A DNA stretch of 64,000 bases, from positions 248,001 through 312,000 of the forward strand of contig NZ_JAFKOH010000001.1 of assembly GCF_017303375.1 (NCBI RefSeq). Direction: 5' to 3'. Below are positions 57,604 to 64,000 of this stretch, in pieces. This DNA comes from Bacillus sp. NTK074B (GTDB lineage Bacteria; Bacillota; Bacilli; Bacillales; Bacillaceae_B). Position 1 is the stretch's first letter. Every line of letters starts with the position of its first letter. The position numbers and the translations under genes were made by a program. Under the pieces are notes generated by a model. It saw nothing but the letters and a program-made list of their open reading frames with translations. It was not told the DNA's origin and did no database searches.

Positions 57604-59112
57604 ATGACATTGAATAATTCAACGACACCAACATCTCTGATTACCATCTTTGGAGCGACTGGTGATTTAGCCAAAAGGAAACTCTATCCGTCTCTTTATC
57701 ATTTGTTCCGTAAAGGGAAAATCTCCAAGCGTTTTGCCGTTGTAGGTGTGGCGCGACGGGAATGGTCAAATGAAGAATTTCAGGAACACGTCAAAACATC
57801 GGTACATAAGGCGTTAGGCAGCAATGAAAACATCGATGAATTCGTTTCCCATTTTTATTACCAGCCAAATGATGTTTCAAACAGCGATTCATACAAAGCA
57901 TTAAAAGACTTATCCGATGAACTGGATGAAACATATGAATTGGAAGGCAACCGTGTTTTCTACTTGGCGATGGCGCCTGAATTCTTCGGAACAATCACTG
58001 AACAGTTGAAAAATCAAGGATTAACCGATACAAGCGGATTCCAAAGACTAGTGATTGAAAAGCCCTTCGGCCACGATCTTCCTTCAGCTGAAAAACTGAA
58101 CAGCCAGATCCGTGAATCATTCTCTGAAGACCAAATTTATCGTATCGATCACTACCTAGGCAAAGAAATGGTTCAGAACATCGAAGTCATCCGTTTCTCA
58201 AACGCCATGTTCGAACCACTTTGGAACAACCGCTATATTTCCAATATCCAGGTCACTTCATCCGAAGAGCTTGGTGTGGAAGATCGAGGTCGCTATTATG
58301 AAAAAAGCGGGGCCCTTCGCGATATGGTGCAAAATCATCTCCTTCAGATGGTTGCCTTACTTGCCATGGAGCCACCCATCAAATTAACGACGGATGAAAT
58401 CCGCAGTGAAAAAGTACGTGTATTACGTTCACTTCGTCCATTTGAACAGGATGAAGTCAAGGATTACTTCGTTCGTGGGCAATACGGTCCTGGAAAAGCA
58501 GGAAATGAAGAACTTCCTGGCTACCGCGAAGCAGAGAACGTCGATGAACAGTCCAATACGGAAACTTATGTTGCCGGTAAGCTGATGATTGATAACTTCC
58601 GTTGGGCAGGTGTGCCTTTCTATATCCGCACAGGAAAAAGAATGGAAACCAAATCAACGAAGATTGTCATCCAGTTCAAAGATATCCCGATGAACCTGTA
58701 TTATAATCCGGACAAGCCGCTGGCGCCAAACCTTCTGGTCATTCACATCCAGCCTGAAGAAGGAATCACTCTTCACCTGAACGTAAAGAAATCCGGACAG
58801 AACATCGAAACGACTCCGGTGAAGCTGAACTTTGCCAACAACAGCGTAGATGGCATGAACACTCCGGAAGCATATGAAAAACTCTTATTCGACTGTCTGC
58901 GTGGAGATGCCACGAATTTCACACACTGGGATGAAGTAAAACTATCATGGGCATTCGTCGACAAAATCTCTGATGTATGGGAACATACCCGTGACGGAGA
59001 ATTCCCGAACTACGAAGCAGGTTCGATGGGACCGAAAGCCGCTGACAATCTGCTGGCAAAAGACGGCTTCTCCTGGTGGCCAATTGCCAACCTTGATGTA
59101 GACCAATGCTAA
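57604..59112 (+). CDS. zwf: glucose-6-phosphate 1-dehydrogenase
   Basis: A 502-residue dehydrogenase. The coenzyme motif is FGATGDLAKRKLYPSLY and the active site RIDHYLGKEMVQN contains the catalytic His and Lys; VIEKPFGHDL is also conserved. It makes 6-phosphogluconolactone and NADPH and opens the oxidative pentose phosphate pathway, with gndA at the other end of the window. ATG at 57604 has AGTGAGGTC upstream; a TTG two codons on is an alternative. The cyclase gene follows 16 nt later. Confidence 0.97.
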   Translation: MTLNNSTTPTSLITIFGATGDLAKRKLYPSLYHLFRKGKISKRFAVVGVARREWSNEEFQEHVKTSVHKALGSNENIDEFVSHFYYQPNDVSNSDSYKALKDLSDELDETYELEGNRVFYLAMAPEFFGTITEQLKNQGLTDTSGFQRLVIEKPFGHDLPSAEKLNSQIRESFSEDQIYRIDHYLGKEMVQNIEVIRFSNAMFEPLWNNRYISNIQVTSSEELGVEDRGRYYEKSGALRDMVQNHLLQMVALLAMEPPIKLTTDEIRSEKVRVLRSLRPFEQDEVKDYFVRGQYGPGKAGNEELPGYREAENVDEQSNTETYVAGKLMIDNFRWAGVPFYIRTGKRMETKSTKIVIQFKDIPMNLYYNPDKPLAPNLLVIHIQPEEGITLHLNVKKSGQNIETTPVKLNFANNSVDGMNTPEAYEKLLFDCLRGDATNFTHWDEVKLSWAFVDKISDVWEHTRDGEFPNYEAGSMGPKAADNLLAKDGFSWWPIANLDVDQC

Positions 59113-59128
59113 GAAAGGTGTGTAACCA

Positions 59129-59749
59129 ATGAACATTTATGACGTAACAGCCCCAATCTTTAACGGTATGCCCGTTTATAAGAACAAACCTGAAAAACAA
59201 CCGACTATCGAAACGAATACGAATGGACATGTGACTGAGTCAAGGCTCTCGATGGATGTTCACACAGGAACCCACGTTGACGCCCCGCTTCACATGATCA
59301 ACGATGGCGATACGATTGAAACCATCGATATCGAAAAGCTTGTCCGCCCTGTTAAAGTATTTGATGTAACGGAAGTGGATGAAAAGATCAGCCTGAAGGA
59401 TATTGAAGGATTAGACATCGAAGAGAATGACTTCATCCTCTTCAAAACAAAGAATTCATGGGATACGGAATTCAACTTTGACTTCATCTATGTTGCTGAA
59501 GATGCTGCAGCTTACCTTGCTGAGAAAAAAATTGCAGGGGTCGGAATTGATGCCCTCGGAATCGAAAGGGCACAGGAAGGTCACCCTACTCACCGCAGTC
59601 TGATGGGAAGCGGCGTTATCATCATGGAAGGCCTTCAGTTGAAAGATATCAAAGACGGCCAGTACTTCATGGTGGCGGCACCACTTAAGATTCAAAACAC
59701 CGATGCATCACCGGCACGCGTGCTGCTGTTTGATGAGATGATCGGGTAA
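59129..59749 (+). CDS. cyclase-family amidohydrolase (kynurenine formamidase-like)
   Basis: A 206-residue metal-dependent hydrolase of the cyclase family (PF04199). The signature HTGTHVDAPLH gives the metal ligands. Members hydrolyse N-formylkynurenine, isatin or similar compounds; no kynurenine pathway genes are nearby, so the substrate is open. AAAGGTGTG precedes ATG at 59129. It is only 16 nt behind zwf and very likely in the same transcript. Confidence 0.85.
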   Translation: MNIYDVTAPIFNGMPVYKNKPEKQPTIETNTNGHVTESRLSMDVHTGTHVDAPLHMINDGDTIETIDIEKLVRPVKVFDVTEVDEKISLKDIEGLDIEENDFILFKTKNSWDTEFNFDFIYVAEDAAAYLAEKKIAGVGIDALGIERAQEGHPTHRSLMGSGVIIMEGLQLKDIKDGQYFMVAAPLKIQNTDASPARVLLFDEMIG

Positions 59750-59762
59750 ATGGTATATGGAG

Positions 59763-59795
59763 ACTCTTCGGCTTTTTGCCGGAGAGTTTTTTTGA
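59763..59795 (+). terminator. terminator of zwf and the cyclase gene
   Basis: ACTCTTCGGC pairs with GCCGGAGAGT across TTTTT, then a run of T. It lies 13 nt past the cyclase stop. Confidence 0.85.
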
Positions 59796-59950
59796 GGGAT
59801 TTCAAGTACTGACCTTGCTGAAGGTAATTATGGCGTATTTTTATGAAGTTTAAGCCTTTTTTTGAACACAGATTAATGGATTGGTTAATGGAAGCCTGAT
59901 TTACGGTAGGAAATGACACTTTTTTTGTTTTGTAGTGGACACCTCAGCCG

Positions 59951-60003
59951 AACTCGTGCCAGTTAGAGGATAACTTGTGCCACTTTTCAGGAAACTTGTG
60001 CCA
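59951..60003. repeat. three 11-bp direct repeats with exact 21-bp period
   Basis: AACTCGTGCCA at 59951, AACTTGTGCCA at 59972 and AACTTGTGCCA at 59993 are each separated by 10 bp of unrelated sequence. Spacing equals two turns of B-DNA, so all three face the same side. It sits in the 331-bp gap between the cyclase and Old Yellow Enzyme genes, downstream of both. No gene or promoter is evident around it. Confidence 0.6.
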
Positions 60004-60037
60004 AATTGTGAACTATTAGAATTGCTATCGTTAATAA

Positions 60038-60070
60038 CGTAAAAACAGGTGCCTCAATCAATGAGGCACC
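60038..60070 (-). terminator. terminator of the Old Yellow Enzyme gene
   Basis: On the minus strand GGTGCCTCA pairs with TGAGGCACC across five bases, then TGTTTTTACG. It begins 11 nt past the stop at 60081. Confidence 0.8.
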
Positions 60071-60080
60071 CTCCCTACCA

Positions 60081-61184
60081 TTAATACAATTTTTTCAAAG
60101 CTTCCTTATCAAACGGAAGCAGGTCATCCGCTCTGCCCTCTTCCACTTTCCTTACCCATTCAGGGTCCTGAAGGAGTGAGCGTCCGATTGCGACCAAATC
60201 GAATTCTTCGCGATCCAGTCTTTCAATCAGACCATCCAGACTAGTGGTACCCGCAGCTGAGAAGCTGGTGAATTCCCCATCGAGGCCAACCGATCCCACA
60301 GATATCACCGGTTTACCTGTCAGTTTCTTTGTCCAGCCAGCAAGGTTCAAATCAGATCCTTCAAATTCCGGCTCCCAGAAGCGGCGTGTGGAGCAATGGA
60401 AGATATCTACACCTGCCTTCACTAGAGGCTCGAGAAAATGCTCCAGTTCATCGGGTGTTTTTGCAAGCTTTGCCCCGTAATCATTCATTTTCCATTGCGA
60501 AAAACGGAAAATGATCGGAAAATCGGGTCCCACTTCGCGTCGGCAGGCCTCGATCACCTCGACGGCAAATCGGGTTCTTCCTACATGATCTCCACCATAG
60601 CGGTCCGTTCTTTTATTTGTATTCTCCCAAAAAAACTGGTCGATCAAATAACCATGTGCCCCGTGAAGTTCAATTCCATCAAATCCAATGCGTTTGGCAT
60701 CAGAAGCAGCCTGGGCATAAGCATCCACCATTTGCATAACTTCCTCCTCCGACAGAGGCTCATTGATTTTTTTCCCTGATAGGCTTAGTCCCGATGGTCC
60801 AACAGGCAACGCTTCTTCATTGGGAAGCTCACCTTTTTTGCGGGTCATCCCCACATGCCAAAGCTGTGGAACGATCTTTCCTCCTGCTTGATGGACTTCC
60901 TTCACGACGTTTGCCCATCCATTCAGAGATTCCTTACCATGGAAAAGCGGAATGCTTGCTCCTGAAACAGATGAGGGATGGTTGATCCCTGTTCCCTCCG
61001 TAACAATCAGTCCGACCCCATTTTCTGCCCTGCGGCGATAATAGGCAGCCACGTCATCGCCGGGTACTCCATCTGGCGAAAAGCCCCGCGTCATTGGTGC
61101 CATCACCGTGCGGTTGGATAACTGTAATTTCTCACTATTAAAAGGTTTGAATAATGGTTCTGTCGATGTATTCGTTTGACTCAT
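60081..61184 (-). CDS. NADH:flavin oxidoreductase (Old Yellow Enzyme family)
   Basis: A 367-residue FMN-binding TIM-barrel protein. Landmarks are [29 protein letters not shown] with the substrate-binding histidine pair, and LVAIGRSLLQDPEW for FMN phosphate. It keeps Thr rather than Cys in the first motif, unlike NamA, so it is a separate, classical-type OYE. ATG at 61184 has AGGAGG 7 nt upstream; the frame is open to 61232. The natural substrate is not known. Confidence 0.88.
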   Translation of the reverse strand: MSQTNTSTEPLFKPFNSEKLQLSNRTVMAPMTRGFSPDGVPGDDVAAYYRRRAENGVGLIVTEGTGINHPSSVSGASIPLFHGKESLNGWANVVKEVHQAGGKIVPQLWHVGMTRKKGELPNEEALPVGPSGLSLSGKKINEPLSEEEVMQMVDAYAQAASDAKRIGFDGIELHGAHGYLIDQFFWENTNKRTDRYGGDHVGRTRFAVEVIEACRREVGPDFPIIFRFSQWKMNDYGAKLAKTPDELEHFLEPLVKAGVDIFHCSTRRFWEPEFEGSDLNLAGWTKKLTGKPVISVGSVGLDGEFTSFSAAGTTSLDGLIERLDREEFDLVAIGRSLLQDPEWVRKVEEGRADDLLPFDKEALKKLY

Positions 61185-61257
61185 TAAAATGCCTCCTCTT
61201 TTCTTGGTGCACTCTTTCATTATTTCAAACACGTAAGGAAAATCAAAGAAATCTGTT

Positions 61258-61755
61258 TCAAGCCTGCACGTTCCTTTGTAATTCTCGTGAAAGTGCTTGA
61301 ATGGCTGACATTACTGCCCTAACATTTTCTTCATCGTTCATTTCGTTCCTTGCATGGAGGAGTACTGGCCTGACCGATTCAACAGATCGCCCGAATTCAT
61401 ACATCCATTCGTAACGGGGAACCATCCACGTATGGAAATGATGGGTGGTGTCCTCATTGTAAAAGTAGTAAACATATTCAATGCCCAACACATCTCTCTG
61501 AGCCTGTCTGATTCTAGATAAAATGGTTATGTAATCTTTTTTTTCATCTTCACTGAGTTCGTCAAACGATTTAATATGACGTTTGGAAGCTAATATGATC
61601 AATCCCCTAATGGGATATGCTACATCCTGATGTGCATGGAAATATTCCGTTTCATATACCACACCACCATCAGGGTCGATTAAACCGCTTGTTAATGCGC
61701 AGCTAAGACAGTCGACCACTACCACTTTTCCGTTTGATAAAGTAATTTGTCTCAT
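61258..61755 (-). CDS. HIT-family hydrolase
   Basis: A 165-residue HIT-like protein. The histidine triad region reads THHFHTWMVPRYEW, a variant of HXHXHXX; an N-terminal CLSCAL cysteine pair is also seen. The family hydrolyses dinucleoside polyphosphates or AMP-linked compounds. It precedes the oxidoreductase by about 70 nt and may share its transcript. Confidence 0.82.
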   Translation of the reverse strand: MRQITLSNGKVVVVDCLSCALTSGLIDPDGGVVYETEYFHAHQDVAYPIRGLIILASKRHIKSFDELSEDEKKDYITILSRIRQAQRDVLGIEYVYYFYNEDTTHHFHTWMVPRYEWMYEFGRSVESVRPVLLHARNEMNDEENVRAVMSAIQALSRELQRNVQA

Positions 61756-61814
61756 AAGCTTCCCTCCTGTAAAAATTCATAATGTGAAAATCAATCTATT
61801 TTTTCTTTTTCGTT

Positions 61815-62184
61815 TTATTTTCCATTTTCTTTATTCTCAGCCACCCTGAATTTTACGATTCCTATACCAATTCATTGGGCATGGGCTTATTTAAAGGAAA
61901 TTGCACAGTCGCTTCTGAGGCGTTATACTCTGTCATTTTATCTTCAAACGCATTGATTCCACTGGGAGCTGGCTAGAATCCTATATGATTTTGATAAGCC
62001 GTAAAATGCACCAGATTTCCATGAAGGGCAAAGGTGGGCATTTGATTAGCTGATCTTCTCCTATGCATCAGGGACGGTCTCTCTAATCCCTTTTCTTAAG
62101 AATTGTAAACGCTCATGGACACTTTCCGGGTATTGTGAAATAGATTCATCGACGGTCGTAAATGACTTTTTTCCCTTCCATCAT
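61815..62184 (-). pseudogene. decayed DUF1801 (YdhG-like) gene
   Basis: Read on the minus strand, pieces of a DUF1801 protein follow in order in different frames: TTVDESISQYPESVHERLQFLRK, then IRETVPDA followed by TAG in place of a Glu codon, EKIS, then (after an extra base) QMPTFALHGNLVHF-type sequence, HIGF, a TAG in place of Tyr, PAPSGINAFEDKMTEYNASE, FPLNKPMPNELV and finally VKFRVAENKENGK and TAA. At least two frameshifts and two nonsense codons are present. A GGAGG ribosome site remains before ATG 62184. Intact relatives are about 120 aa. Confidence 0.8.
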
Positions 62185-62234
62185 AACCTCCTTTCCAAGC
62201 AAAACCCAGTAATGCTTCATTCATTTTATCGTAA

Positions 62235-62268
62235 GAAATCCGTTGGTGTCATCTCACCAACGGATTTT
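62235..62268. terminator. terminator after the 90-residue gene
   Basis: AAATCCGTTGGTG at 62235-62247 pairs perfectly with CACCAACGGATTT at 62254-62266. It lies 7 nt past the stop of the minus-strand gene. Confidence 0.7.
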
Positions 62269-62274
62269 TAGACG

Positions 62275-62547
62275 CTATCTTAAAAATTTCTTTAGTAGGT
62301 GCAATTCTTTATTGGTAAATGATTTCCCACCGTAGCGCACTTTTTCATAAAGCGGTATGACTTCTGTCGGACCTTTTATCCGCCTGAACCATTCTTGAAT
62401 GGTTTCGTGGTTCTTTTTTCTATTTAAGATGTTTAAATGAGCCTCCCAGTCTCTCATCAATTGACGGATTTCGTTCAACTTTACTTCAGGGGGCGTAATG
62501 GATCCTTCTTCTCTTGGTACTTTTTGAAAATTAAGTAGATTCCACAC
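62275..62547 (-). CDS. small hypothetical protein downstream of gndA
   Basis: A 90-residue soluble protein, rich in charged residues and mostly helical by appearance (WNLLNFQKVPREEGSIT at the start, FTNKELHLLKKFLR at the end). I do not recognise the family. GTG at 62547 follows GGAAAGGGG and is preferred; the frame is open to ATG 62586, but those codons form the gndA terminator hairpin. It would therefore be expressed by readthrough or from a promoter that I cannot see. Confidence 0.6.
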   Translation of the reverse strand: MWNLLNFQKVPREEGSITPPEVKLNEIRQLMRDWEAHLNILNRKKNHETIQEWFRRIKGPTEVIPLYEKVRYGGKSFTNKELHLLKKFLR

Positions 62548-62551
62548 AAAA

Positions 62552-62582
62552 ACCCCTTTCCTATCAAACAGGAAAAGGGCCA
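62552..62582 (-). terminator. terminator of gndA
   Basis: On the minus strand CCCTTTTCCT pairs with AGGAAAGGGG (one wobble) across GTTTGAT, followed by TTTTTGTG. The right arm doubles as the ribosome binding site of the next small gene. Confidence 0.75.
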
Positions 62583-62592
62583 TCATACTCTA

Positions 62593-63999
<1,407 letters not shown>

Positions 64000-64000
64000 A

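Noticed and set aside
59800-60080. CRISPR array at the short direct repeats
   Set aside because: The repeats are only 11 bp with 10-bp spacers and number three; CRISPR repeats are longer, with spacers around 30 bp, and no cas genes are near.

Overview
The window is a chromosomal segment of an endospore-forming Bacillaceae bacterium. Gene content and order follow the Bacillus subtilis recS-fer, res-sigX, dacB-spmAB, scpAB, lysA-spoVA-spoIIA, drm-pupG, fur-spoIIM, nudF-mciZ-yqkF and yqjI-yqjQ blocks. A moderate-GC genus such as Rossellomorea, or a near relative of Bacillus sensu lato, would fit; this is inferred from synteny and recalled protein sequences, not from any search. There are no rRNA or tRNA genes, no intact mobile elements and no CRISPR arrays.

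Layout. 1-5.5 kb: partial CPBP protease gene, recS and ypbB; fer on the opposite strand; ribU behind an FMN riboswitch with an attenuator; an M23/LysM cell-wall hydrolase. 5.7-13.7 kb: sigX-rsiX with an autoregulatory-type promoter, the resDE two-component system and the resABC cytochrome c maturation genes. 14-20 kb: rluB, dacB-spmA-spmB (spore cortex and core), scpAB (condensin), a DUF309 gene and ribT. 20.4-28 kb: lysA closes a spoVA operon that has only AA, AB, AEA and AF; then dacF-spoIIAA-spoIIAB-sigF. 28-35 kb: pdp, pupG and deoB (nucleoside catabolism), xerD, yqzK, fur and spoIIM. 35-46 kb: nudF, the FtsZ inhibitor mciZ, yqkF, a GrpB-family gene, yqkK, a thiolase-scoA-scoB operon facing an HMG-CoA lyase gene across a cre-like site, a hydrolase and kinase pair, small Fe-S proteins, and an SOS-type Y-family polymerase with a YolD-like partner. 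46-64 kb: a tandem array of structured repeats, an EthD-like gene, glcU-gdh, yqjP-yqjQ, a proline T-box with proI, a glycosyltransferase, namA, a GNAT gene, a histidine phosphatase gene, rnz, zwf, a cyclase gene, an Old Yellow Enzyme gene, a HIT gene, a decayed DUF1801 gene and gndA.

Functional themes. Sporulation genes dominate the left two thirds. Promoter matches fit the expected compartment-specific sigma factors: SigF before dacF, SigE before dacB and spoIIM, SigG before spoVAA, SigH before spoIIAA. Central metabolism is represented by the oxidative pentose phosphate genes zwf and gndA and by glucose dehydrogenase with a glucose uptake protein. Cre-like sites lie before deoB, the thiolase operon and zwf.

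Most of the window is conserved core chromosome. The unusual items are the spoVA operon lacking AC, AD and AEB, two and a half tandem copies of a repeat whose helices covary between copies, three 11-bp repeats phased exactly 21 bp apart, a structured element at 14.87 kb, a DUF1801 pseudogene, and several tiny genes (mciZ, a 30-aa membrane peptide, a 43-aa hydrophilic protein). I found nothing that clearly amounts to a new multi-gene system. All promoter and operator calls are matches by eye to recalled consensus sequences.
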